Shown in pieces: positions 1-6,296 of a stretch of DNA of 13,611 bases. The stretch lies in NCBI GenBank assembly GCA_910587715.1, contig CAJUMV010000064.1:1-13611 (forward strand). Reading direction: 5' to 3'. Made by a program: the position numbers and the translations under genes. The notes beneath the pieces are model-generated. The model ran no database searches. It had not been told where the DNA came from and worked only from the letters and a program-made list of their open reading frames with translations. Each line of letters begins with the position of its first letter. Within the stretch, counting starts at the first letter, position 1. Origin of the DNA: an uncultured Lachnospiraceae bacterium. GTDB taxonomy: Bacteria; Bacillota; Clostridia; Lachnospirales; Lachnospiraceae.

Positions 1-35
1 GGAACGGCAAAATTTTTTACACTTCTTTTACTTCT

Positions 36-124
36 TTATCTCACATGAGCAAAGTTGCGGGGTATTAAACCCTCGCGGCAGTCGCCAAATGCCTGCAAGC
101 AGTCACTTGGCTCGTTGCTCGCGG
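36..124. repeat. Structured intergenic element, candidate dispersed repeat
   Basis: A compact G/C-rich block lies in otherwise A/T-rich DNA. Its core is a strong hairpin: arm 85-96 (CCAAATGCCTGC), a 2-nt AA spacer, and arm 99-110 (GCAGTCACTTGG). The arms pair over 12 positions with one mismatch and one G-T wobble. The hairpin is flanked by two copies of CTCGCGG (72-78 and 118-124), and a small GCAA/TTGC stem lies near 49-58. The minus-strand reading frame across it ends in a peptide rich in N, C, R and D that looks like a translated repeat, not a protein. From memory, blocks of this style recur between genes in Lachnospiraceae, but copy number cannot be seen from one copy. Confidence 0.5.
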
Positions 125-165
125 AAATAAAGAAAAATCTGTATAAAATTTTGTGTATAAAGAGA

Positions 166-194
166 TTGACTTTGCACATCTTAAGTAGTAGTAT
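166..194 (+). promoter_or_regulatory. Candidate sigma-70/sigma-A promoter of the hemolysin III family gene
   Basis: The -35 box is TTGACT at 166-171 (5 of 6 consensus bases) and the -10 box is TAGTAT at 189-194 (4 of 6), separated by exactly 17 nt. The predicted transcription start near 200 leaves a leader of about 70 nt before the ATG at 272. Confidence 0.5.
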
Positions 195-210
195 CATAGT
201 ATATTGCACG

Positions 211-247
211 TAGTTTTCAAAACTATATATCAAAGTTTTGATATATC
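211..247 (+). promoter_or_regulatory. Nested palindromes in the hemolysin III leader (possible operator or RNA structure)
   Basis: Position 211-225 (TAGTTTTCAAAACTA) is a perfect 15-bp palindrome around a central C. It runs directly into a second dyad, ATATATCAA (225-233), loop AGTT, TTGATATAT (238-246), a 9-bp perfect stem. A third pairing, CAAAAC (218-223) with GTTTTG (235-240), overlaps both, so the two small stems and the third are mutually exclusive. The position just after the -10 box fits a repressor operator or a switching leader. Function is inferred. Confidence 0.4.
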
Positions 248-257
248 ACAAGTTGTT

Positions 258-263
258 AAGGAG
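258..263 (+). promoter_or_regulatory. Ribosome binding site of the hemolysin III family gene
   Basis: AAGGAG is placed 8 nt before the ATG at 272, which fixes this start. Confidence 0.7.
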
Positions 264-271
264 TTGATTTT

Positions 272-922
272 ATGCAGATTACCATTCGTGAACCCGGAAG
301 CGCCATCACCCACTTTATCGGCATGATGATGGCTATCGTCGCGGCGACGCCGCTTATGGTGAAAGCCGCCACGGACGCCGACCATATCGTCTTTATCGCG
401 CTTGCCGTATTTATATGCAGCATGATTGCCCTCTACGGCGCGAGCGCGCTCTACCACAGCGTTACCGTGAAGGACAGTATTTTAAAAGTGTTCCGCAAGC
501 TGGACCACATGATGATCTTCGTGTTGATCGCGGGCTCCTACACCCCGGTTTGTCTGGTGATTCTCGGCGACCGCCGCGGGTATATGCTGCTTGCCGCGGT
601 CTGGGGCATTGCCATAGCCGGTATGGTGATTAAAATGTGCTGGATTACATGCCCGAAATGGTTTTCTTCGATTTTGTATATCGCGATGGGATGGGCTTGC
701 CTCGCCGTTTTCGGCACGCTGTGGAACACCCTCTCGAGAGGCGCCTTTCTATGGCTTCTTGCGGGCGGCATTTTCTACACGGTGGGCGGCGTGATCTACG
801 CGCTGAAGCTGCCCATCTTTAACTCAAAGCATAAGAATTTCGGCTCCCACGAAATCTTTCACCTGTTTGTGATGGGAGGGAGCGTGTGCCACTTTATCTT
901 TATGTATTTGTATGTGGCGTGA
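272..922 (+). CDS. trhA: Hemolysin III family (TrhA/YqfA, PAQR-like) integral membrane protein
   Basis: A 216-residue polytopic membrane protein of the hemolysin III/TrhA branch of the PAQR superfamily, whose members are linked to membrane lipid homeostasis and, in some species, cytolysis. Visible family marks are the N-terminal E7 and TH (13-14), SALYHS (58-63) with H62, LDH (77-79) followed by FVLIAGSYTP (83-92), GGxxYTVGG (165-173), and the C-terminal HEIFH (193-197) with a final H207. These histidines and the aspartate are the expected metal-site and hydrolase-like residues. About seven hydrophobic segments and the normal family length indicate an intact gene. The start is set by AAGGAG 8 nt upstream. 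It is monocistronic, with its own promoter, and convergent to the acyltransferase array. The symbol is by family resemblance; the substrate is unknown. Confidence 0.9.
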   Translation: MQITIREPGSAITHFIGMMMAIVAATPLMVKAATDADHIVFIALAVFICSMIALYGASALYHSVTVKDSILKVFRKLDHMMIFVLIAGSYTPVCLVILGDRRGYMLLAAVWGIAIAGMVIKMCWITCPKWFSSILYIAMGWACLAVFGTLWNTLSRGAFLWLLAGGIFYTVGGVIYALKLPIFNSKHKNFGSHEIFHLFVMGGSVCHFIFMYLYVA

Positions 923-939
923 CAGGATTCGCCATAATA

Positions 940-981
940 AGCCCCGTGCCAAACCATTTTCCTAAAGTCTGACACAGGGCT
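940..981 (-). terminator. Weak terminator-like hairpin between convergent genes
   Basis: Read on the minus strand, AGCCCTGTGTC (981-971) pairs with GGCACGGGGCT (950-940) over 11 positions with two G-U wobbles; on the plus strand the same two positions are C-A mismatches. The loop is about 20 nt and no clear U-tract follows. It lies 30 nt past the stop of the minus-strand acyltransferase, so it may stop that transcript or protect its 3' end. Intrinsic termination is unproven. Confidence 0.3.
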
Positions 982-1012
982 CATTCTACAAATAGGCACG
1001 TATTGCTCTGTC

Positions 1013-1924
1013 TTATACGCTTTCCTCTTCTAATAATATTATTTGATACCAGAGCGGCATCTTCCCCGTCATTAAATCTTTCTGCACCTGCCAGTACTCC
1101 CATTTGTCATTGGGAATATATGTATTGACTACCTGCTCTCTCATGGAATATTCTTTCCATTCCATGAGACGGCTCCGAATAAATTCATTCCAATAATCAC
1201 AGGTCAGACTACCCCGTTGGCATATCCCATTTCTTTCCCAAATTTTCCACTTTAATCCGGCAAGTTCATCCCGCAAAGCAACTGTAAGTTGCTGTTTATC
1301 CATCTGCAATTTAGCTGGTTCCAGTACCCGCCCCAGGCATATCACAAAATGTTTTTCATATTGCTCTATGGCAATGGGTACGATCACCGCACCGGCAGAA
1401 ATGGCAGCGTCTGCAGTACCATATGCAATATCCCGTATAATCTCATTCTCTGACAGGTTCCATGTCCCTTCCGGAAAAATCATTATATTTCTGCCGGACT
1501 GCAGTAGTTTTATCATCATGCTCTTTGTATTTGCCTTATCCGCTTTGTCTTCCTCGTCTACATATATGACGCCATTCCATCTCATAAAGAAACCGCCTAT
1601 TGTACCATGTAAATGCATAAAATCGGCAGCGATTACAAAAAATTGCTCCCGTATTGCCTCATTTACAATTTCAAAATCCCATTTACCTATATGCGTGACG
1701 GCAAAAATAACGGGTCGCCCTTTTGGCGCTTTTATATCATTTAATATTTCAACTGTAAAACCATTTACTTTTCGTTGAATCCATAAACACAGCCGAAACA
1801 GCGGGCGAAATTGTTTTCTTAGAAATTTATACGGGACTTTTTTTCTATTCTTCAATATTAGTTCTTTATTTCTTTTATAATGTTCAAAGCTTTCGACCCG
1901 TCTGTCTATCCGATTATTTTCCAA
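1013..1924 (-). CDS. PlsC-type lysophospholipid/1-acylglycerol-3-phosphate acyltransferase (paralog 1 of 3, intact)
   Basis: A 303-residue member of the LPLAT/PlsC acyltransferase superfamily, which moves acyl chains onto lysophospholipids or related glycerol and sugar hydroxyls at the membrane. The catalytic HX4D motif is H78-I-G-K-W-D83; the acceptor-binding motif is FPEGTWN (150-156), followed by VPIAIE (182-187). The C-terminal segment carries LKWKIWE (224-230), shared with the other two copies. No signal peptide is seen; the basic N-terminus (15-45) and a short hydrophobic patch suggest peripheral membrane contact. The start is TTG at 1924: no in-frame ATG lies near it, and GAGGGGG lies about 5 nt upstream. 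The start is 10 nt after the stop of paralog 2, so the two were probably co-transcribed. Substrate cannot be told from sequence. Confidence 0.85.
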   Translation of the reverse strand: MENNRIDRRVESFEHYKRNKELILKNRKKVPYKFLRKQFRPLFRLCLWIQRKVNGFTVEILNDIKAPKGRPVIFAVTHIGKWDFEIVNEAIREQFFVIAADFMHLHGTIGGFFMRWNGVIYVDEEDKADKANTKSMMIKLLQSGRNIMIFPEGTWNLSENEIIRDIAYGTADAAISAGAVIVPIAIEQYEKHFVICLGRVLEPAKLQMDKQQLTVALRDELAGLKWKIWERNGICQRGSLTCDYWNEFIRSRLMEWKEYSMREQVVNTYIPNDKWEYWQVQKDLMTGKMPLWYQIILLEEESV

Positions 1925-1934
1925 ACCTTCCCCC

Positions 1935-2845
1935 TCATATTTCCCTATACGTCCTTCTGTTTACAAGTTCTTCCGTGTATATGTTTTTTCCTGTTTTTTT
2001 ATATTTCCATTGCTCTAAAAAAGATTGGACAAATCTCCTCTTCTCTATCTCATACTGTCCATATTCTGCCCGCAGACCGCGGGGCATCGTTTCCCATATT
2101 TCCCATTTCAAAGTCGCCATTTTGTCCCGCAGTTCTTTTTTGACATGCTTAACCGTCTCCTTATCTATGCGATCCGTCACCCAAAAATTTTCGCCAATAT
2201 TGACATAATAGTCCTTTCCATCACAATCAACAGCCACTGGAACTATACTGCATTTTACTTCCTGCGCCATTTTTATAATTCCCGGAAATAGCGGAAGTAC
2301 TGGCAAATTTGAGGTGATATTCCAGACACCTTCCGGATATATTGCCAAATTTTCCCCCTGCTTCAAGTATTGAACTGCTATCTCTGCAGCAATTTTTCTA
2401 TCCATTTTAGATTCCGTGTCACACCATACTACTCCGTTTAGCCAAAACAGGAAACCACCAAACGTATAGTATGTAACTTGTGGATCTCCTGCGAAAAGGA
2501 TAACATGGTCTTTTATTACCTCCGTTAATATTTGAACATCATCAACGCCAATATGTGTAAAGGCATAAATAACCGGTTTCTTACTTAAATCACGCCCATT
2601 CCTTATTATATGTAATGTATTGTCTGTCTCATCATGATACGATTGGCTTTAACCATATTTATCAGCAATGGATGCAATACTGTTCTCCACCACAGCCCAT
2701 TCATTTTATGATTTTTCTCTTTTTCCCAACGCGTATTTCTCTTTTTAAGTGCGCGTACTGTGATTGCTTCTTTTAAATTTATCTTTTGCCCATTGAACAT
2801 TCGTTTCGTTCCATCTTTCTAGTTTTTTGAAAATATACGATACAT
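1935..2845 (-). pseudogene. PlsC-type acyltransferase paralog 2, frameshifted
   Basis: This copy is broken. Its C-terminal part reads openly from 2648 to 1935 and contains HX4D as H-I-G-V-D-D, the GGFLFWLNGV block, YPEGVWN, an FPG block and LKWEIWE. The stretch 2800-2606 in another frame encodes the matching N-terminal part (WWRTVLHPLLINM and RQTIHYI), which aligns with the same region of paralog 3. A -1 shift near 2605-2615 is needed to join them, and a TAA at 2649-2651 closes the downstream frame upstream of the join. Further upstream, an ATG at 2845 (10 nt after the stop of paralog 3) opens a short frame that reaches an A6C run (2822-2828); after a -1 shift it continues as LERWNE, resembling the FEHY/LEQY N-terminal motif of the other copies, but needs yet another shift. 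At least one lesion is firm, probably more. The catalytic residues remain intact, so decay is recent or partly artefactual. Confidence 0.75.
2822..2828 (-). other. A_AAA_AAC heptamer near the start of acyltransferase paralog 2
   Basis: Read from the ATG at 2845, codons TCA AAA AAC are followed at once by TAG. A -1 slip at A_AAA_AAC would avoid the stop and enter the LERWNE frame. The same heptamer lies near the start of paralog 3. Here the downstream frame closes after about 20 codons, so this is a parallel and not a demonstrated frameshift site. Confidence 0.35.
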
Positions 2846-2855
2846 CTCCCCACGC

Positions 2856-3776
2856 TTAACGAGTTCGCAACAAAAACGCATTTTCCCGGCACGGAATCAG
2901 CTTATCAAAATATAGAAAGGCATCTCTCTGCTCAATCTCGGCTCTGGTATGATAGCGGGTTCGCTCAACAGATGCCATTGTATCATACGGTTTAATCCGC
3001 TCTTCAAATTGTCGGACAAACAGTTTCCTGTAATTCTCCGGCAGGCTCTTTCTGGACTGCACACCCTCTTTTTCCCAAATCCCCCATTTTAAAGTCGCCA
3101 GCGCATCCCTAATATTGCGGGTCAGTTCACCTATATTACAAAAATCTTCAGGGCATGTTACATGCCCAAAGTTGATAACAAAACGTTTGTCATATTGCTC
3201 TATAGCAACCGGAACAATGGAAGTGTTCGTTTCCATTGCCATTTTCGCCGTGCCCGGAAACAAGTTCATAACCGGAAGATTTTCTGAACCGTTCCGCGCC
3301 CCCTCCGGAAAAATCATAAGAGAGCCGCCGCCCTTCAAAACTTCCACCACCCGCAGATAAGAAATGCGGCGATCGTCTTTATCATCAGTATCCAGAAAAA
3401 TGCAGCCGTTAAGATATACAAACAACCCTGAAATATCTCGGTACATAAAATTCGGATCGCCGACAAACCACCAGCATCCCCTGCCAAGTTTTTCGTAAAT
3501 ATTCTCCAAATCATTTTCACCTATATGCGTACAGGCAAAAATAACCCGTTCCTTATGTAAGGGCGGCATACCAATCATTGTAATAGTCTGCTTTCTAAAC
3601 AGCCTGTCCACAGTAAGAAATGTCCGAAACACCGGATAAAATATTTTCCGGATATATATTTTCCCGAACTTTTTCCCCTGCTCAAACTGTTTTTTCTCTT
3701 TTCCCGATGATACTGTTCCAGTTCTGGTAACGTCATCTTGCAGTCTCCTTTTACAGTATCTTTTCTGGCGTTTCAC
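2856..3776 (-). CDS. PlsC-type acyltransferase paralog 3, with frame-split N-terminus
   Basis: The open frame gives 306 residues of an LPLAT/PlsC acyltransferase: HX4D is H84-I-G-E-N-D89, then FPEGARN (156-162, a variant of FPEGT), NLFPG (171-175), VPVAIEQYDK (188-197) and the shared LKWGIWE motif. The only start for the whole frame is GTG at 3776, which lacks a ribosome binding site. A much better start is ATG at 3736 in the neighbouring frame, preceded by AAGGAGA at 7 nt; it encodes MTLPELEQYHREKRK, which matches the N-terminus of paralog 1 (ESFEHYKRNKE). A -1 shift at the A6C run (3689-3695) joins that start to the catalytic frame. So the true product is probably made by frameshifting, or the gene has lost one A. 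First gene of the array; its stop is 10 nt before an ATG of paralog 2. Substrate unknown. Confidence 0.75.
   Translation of the reverse strand: MKRQKRYCKRRLQDDVTRTGTVSSGKEKKQFEQGKKFGKIYIRKIFYPVFRTFLTVDRLFRKQTITMIGMPPLHKERVIFACTHIGENDLENIYEKLGRGCWWFVGDPNFMYRDISGLFVYLNGCIFLDTDDKDDRRISYLRVVEVLKGGGSLMIFPEGARNGSENLPVMNLFPGTAKMAMETNTSIVPVAIEQYDKRFVINFGHVTCPEDFCNIGELTRNIRDALATLKWGIWEKEGVQSRKSLPENYRKLFVRQFEERIKPYDTMASVERTRYHTRAEIEQRDAFLYFDKLIPCRENAFLLRTR
3689..3695 (-). other. A_AAA_AAC -1 slippery heptamer in acyltransferase paralog 3
   Basis: In the frame that begins at the well-supported ATG (3736), codons AGA AAA AAC make an exact A_AAA_AAC heptamer. Slipping back one base continues CAG TTT GAG CAG into the catalytic acyltransferase frame. 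Alternatively the run was A7 and one base was lost or under-called. No obvious stimulatory hairpin was found just downstream. Confidence 0.5.
3744..3750 (-). promoter_or_regulatory. Ribosome binding site pointing to the alternative start of acyltransferase paralog 3
   Basis: AAGGAGA on the minus strand lies 7 nt before ATG 3736. This is the only good Shine-Dalgarno near the 5' end and argues against the GTG at 3776. Confidence 0.65.
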
Positions 3777-3851
3777 AAAGCAGACTTTTTGAAACGCATT
3801 ATGTATAATACTTTTTTGGGGAATTTATAAAATTTATTATTAGAAATATGA

Positions 3852-3880
3852 TTTATAGGTTCGTTTCACATTGTCTACAA
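3852..3880 (-). promoter_or_regulatory. Candidate promoter for the acyltransferase array
   Basis: On the minus strand, TTGTAG (3880-3875) and TATAAA (3857-3852) are spaced by 17 nt, in A/T-rich DNA just upstream of paralog 3. The -35 box is weak and overlaps the end of the recombinase remnant, so the call is tentative. Confidence 0.3.
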
Positions 3881-4496
3881 TTTAGAACAATTTTCTTTCA
3901 CAACTTCTTTTCGCTCCACACATCTGCGATAGAAAGTCGTATGTTTCATTTTTAGGGCTTCTGCCGCTTTACGTGATGATATTTTCCCTTCATTCCACAT
4001 TTGATAATACTTTTCAAATTCTTTCGGTAATTCCTTTTTTTACATCCGAATTGTACTCCTTTTTGTTTTGCTGCCGCGATTCCCTCCGCCTGACGCTGCT
4101 TAATAAACGCACGCTCCGTCTCCGCCACATATGCCAGTATTTGCAGTACTAAATCCGAGATAAACACACCCAGCAAATCTTCATGAAAAGAATTGGTATT
4201 GAGAAGCGGCATATCAATCACCTGAATGTCTGCGCCAATTTCTTTCGTAATCCTTCTCCACTGTTCCAGAATCTCCTCATAATTTCTTCCCAGCCGATCA
4301 ATACTTTTGATAATGATTACGTCTCCCTTTTTCAATTTTTTAAGCAGTCTCACATACTGAGGTCTTGAAAAATCCTGCCCTGATACTTTGTCTAAAAAAA
4401 TTTTTTTTGCTTAATTTGCTGCTCCTTCATTGCAATAAATTGTCTTTCCGGATTCTGCTCTTTCGTTGATACCCGGATATATCCGTACCGCTCCAT
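3875..4496 (-). pseudogene. Serine recombinase (resolvase/invertase family), two frameshifts
   Basis: Joining three frames gives a protein of about 207 residues, the normal size for a small resolvase/invertase. Part 1, from ATG 4496 (GGAGG 9 nt upstream), reads MERYGYIRVSTKEQNPERQF with the catalytic serine in RVST. Part 2 reads LDKVSGQDFSRPQY then KKGDVIIIKSIDRLGRNYEE, DMPLL and the ETERAFIKQRQAEGIAAAK helix. Part 3 is the C-terminal helix-turn-helix (ELPKEFEKYYQMW, SRKAAEAL, TTFYRR) ending at TAG 3877-3875. The first break is at A8T7 (4408-4394) and the second at A7 (4041-4035); both need a -1 shift, as if one base of a run were missing. As written, the central frame alone (4353-3952) lacks both the catalytic serine and the DNA-binding domain, so it is inactive. 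It marks a mobile-element remnant. Confidence 0.85.
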
Positions 4497-4505
4497 ATTT
4501 GTCCG

Positions 4506-4510
4506 CCTCC
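4506..4510 (-). promoter_or_regulatory. Ribosome binding site of the recombinase
   Basis: GGAGG on the minus strand, 9 nt before ATG 4496, identifies the true start of the recombinase, well upstream of the open central frame. Confidence 0.6.
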
Positions 4511-4530
4511 CAATATAATAATGTTCTTCC

Positions 4531-4536
4531 ATTATA
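4531..4536 (-). promoter_or_regulatory. Candidate -10 box for the recombinase
   Basis: A perfect TATAAT on the minus strand lies 34 nt upstream of the recombinase ATG. No convincing -35 box was found at 16-18 nt, so it is a partial promoter call. Confidence 0.3.
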
Positions 4537-4586
4537 TAAGCAGACAAGGAAACAAACTTTTTTCCTCTCCTCCCTGTGTAATTAAT

Positions 4587-4651
4587 ATGTACTTAAAATA
4601 AGTTCATTTTAAACATTATAGCACAAAGTAAACTTAAAATGTACTTAAATC
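4587..4651 (+). promoter_or_regulatory. Cluster of ACTTAAAAT boxes, likely operator of the RHH gene
   Basis: Related 9-mers recur upstream of the small RHH gene: ACTTAAAAT at 4591-4599 and 4632-4640, ACTTAAATC at 4643-4651, and the inverted form ATTTTAAAC at 4606-4614. The longer string ATGTACTTAAA occurs exactly twice (4587-4597 and 4639-4649). Ribbon-helix-helix proteins typically bind short repeated boxes and often repress their own promoter, so autoregulation is a reasonable inference. Confidence 0.45.
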
Positions 4652-4671
4652 AAGTCAAAAAGGGATATTAT

Positions 4672-4833
4672 ATGGAAAAAGATAAACATTTAGGGCTACG
4701 CATCGATTCTGAAACACACGAAAAATTAAAGAGTCTGGCTGAATTTGATGGTCGCTCTATCAATGGAGAGGTCTTATATTTGATTCGTTAGGCAATCATG
4801 GAGCATGAACGTCTGCATGGAAAAATGAAATAG
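4672..4833 (+). pseudogene. Arc-like ribbon-helix-helix DNA-binding protein with amber codon 40
   Basis: A small gene starting at ATG 4672 after an AGGGA-type ribosome binding site. It encodes KHLGLRIDSETHEKLKSLAE, a beta-strand plus helix A, then DGRSINGEVLYLIR, helix B of the Arc/MetJ-like RHH fold. Codon 40 is TAG (4789-4791), after which the same frame continues AIMEHERLHGKMK to a second TAG (4831-4833), total 53 codons. In relatives known to me this helix runs RSINGxxLYLIRQxI, so the TAG probably replaces CAG (Gln) by a single C-to-T change. The 39-residue product would lack most of helix B. The gene diverges from the recombinase remnant and could have been the control gene of the same element. 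Confidence 0.7.
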
Positions 4834-4851
4834 GCAGAAACCGCCAAGTAG

Positions 4852-6183
4852 TTATTCATTTTCTACGTGTCTAAGAAAATGCAGGCAGGAAAACAAGTTA
4901 ATCAGCAACGCACCAATCCACGCCGCCCCCTCTGCATAAACTGCCGCTGTAAAGCCAAAGACCGGCAGCCCGAAGAAAATGACGCCTATGCGGATCGCCA
5001 TCTCCGCAATTCCCGAGCACATGGGAACGGCAGGTTTTCCCATTCCCTGCACACAGCTTCTGCATACAAAGAGGAGGTTGAGCAAGACGAGAAACGCCGC
5101 AAGGAATCGCAGAAAAAGGGATGTATATCCGACCGCTTCCCGTCCAGCAAGCATCAGCCCCGCCAACAGCTCAGAAAAGAAAAACAGAGTCGCTCCAAGA
5201 ATTAGTGATGCGACCAGCGCCATGATACCCGCGGCTCTCATTCCGCCGCGAATCCTCCCAAATTCCCCGGCTCCGAAATTCTGCCCGGAAAACGCCGACA
5301 CTGTAAAACCGAGCGTTATACCCGGCAGCATAAAAAGATTCAAATACTTATTGCAGACAGAATAAGCGGAAGTATATGCGACGCCGTAACCGTTGACACA
5401 GCTCTGCACAAAAATACATCCCACGGAAGTAACAGAGTTCATCAATGCCATCGGCACACCATTTCTCAAAAGCTCTCTCTCCATTTTATAATCAAAATCA
5501 AAGGCAAAATCACATCCGCTTAACCGAAATTCCCTGATTGTAAACAGCCTGCCCCCGCAGATAGCCACGGACACAAGCTGGGCAAAAATTGTCGCCCATG
5601 CAGCCCCCGCAACGCCGACGTCGAGTATAAAAAGGAACAAAATATCCAGCCCTATGTTTATGCAGGAAGAAGCCATAACTGCCAGCAGGGGTGTTCTGCT
5701 GTCCCCGACTGCCCGCAGCATGGCTGAAAACAGATTATAAAACACCGTAACCGTCAGACCGCCAAATATAACGTACCCATAGGACAGACAGTCTGCTATC
5801 AGTATCCGCTCCGTCCGCATGATGTACAAAACGGGACGCAGATACCATAAGCCGATACCCGTAAGATACAGCGCCGCCAAAACGGATAGCATTATAGACG
5901 AAGCCGCCGCCCTGCGAAACGCGGCAAAATCCTTCTCCCCATATACCTGCGAGATAACGACGGAAAACCCGTTTGTCATACCCATAATAAAACCTGTGAT
6001 AAAGAAAGAAAACGTGGTAAAATTCCCGACCGCCGCCACGGCTGTATCGCCCAGCCCTTTCCCGATAATCACCATGTCCGCAAAAGAATAAAACTGCTGC
6101 AGGATATTGGCAAACAGCATGGAGAAGAAAAAGGACAGGAGGGCTTTTGTGATGGAACCCTTGGTAAAGTCTGTCTGCTGCAT
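4852..6183 (-). CDS. MATE family efflux transporter
   Basis: A 443-residue protein of the multidrug and toxic compound extrusion (MATE) family, which exports drugs or metabolites in exchange for Na+ or H+ across the cytoplasmic membrane. The N-terminal half shows the typical LQQFYSFADMVIIGKGLGD, GMTNGFSVVISQVYGEKD and the AMLRAVGDSRTPLL loop; the second half repeats the pattern with FMLPGITLGF, SAFSGQNFGAGE and a CVQGMGKPAVP loop. Length and roughly twelve hydrophobic segments fit an intact pump. The start at 6183 has AAGGAGA 8 nt upstream. It is transcribed divergently from an AraC-type regulator, a common pairing of regulator and target. Substrate cannot be predicted from sequence. Confidence 0.93.
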   Translation of the reverse strand: MQQTDFTKGSITKALLSFFFSMLFANILQQFYSFADMVIIGKGLGDTAVAAVGNFTTFSFFITGFIMGMTNGFSVVISQVYGEKDFAAFRRAAASSIMLSVLAALYLTGIGLWYLRPVLYIMRTERILIADCLSYGYVIFGGLTVTVFYNLFSAMLRAVGDSRTPLLAVMASSCINIGLDILFLFILDVGVAGAAWATIFAQLVSVAICGGRLFTIREFRLSGCDFAFDFDYKMERELLRNGVPMALMNSVTSVGCIFVQSCVNGYGVAYTSAYSVCNKYLNLFMLPGITLGFTVSAFSGQNFGAGEFGRIRGGMRAAGIMALVASLILGATLFFFSELLAGLMLAGREAVGYTSLFLRFLAAFLVLLNLLFVCRSCVQGMGKPAVPMCSGIAEMAIRIGVIFFGLPVFGFTAAVYAEGAAWIGALLINLFSCLHFLRHVENE

Positions 6184-6269
6184 TCTAAAAGTCTCCTTCC
6201 CTTACCGCGCTGTAATACGTTTGCCAATCACGCGCTTGCGCCGCAATGACTTCTTTTTAGCATGAATAG

Positions 6270-6296
6270 AGCGAAAATTATATCATTATTTTCGCT
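6270..6296. promoter_or_regulatory. Dyad overlapping the MATE -10 box
   Basis: AGCGAAAAT (6270-6278) and ATTTTCGCT (6288-6296) form a perfect 9-bp inverted repeat with a 9-nt spacer. It covers the -10 box and the predicted start of MATE transcription. A T6 run follows on the plus strand, giving a terminator-like look, but no plus-strand gene ends here, so an operator is more likely. Confidence 0.45.

Noticed and set aside
36..233. Minus-strand 65-residue protein in the leader
   Set aside because: Covers the hairpin block and the trhA promoter, has no ribosome binding site, and reads like a translated repeat.
2822..2828. Programmed frameshift in paralog 2 as a firm call
   Set aside because: The frame entered after the slip closes after about 20 codons, so only a parallel to paralog 3 is claimed.
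4035..4041. Programmed -1 frameshift at the recombinase A7 run
   Set aside because: The phase is wrong for X_XXY_YYZ: the preceding base is T and the A-site codon would be AGG, so a lost base explains it better.
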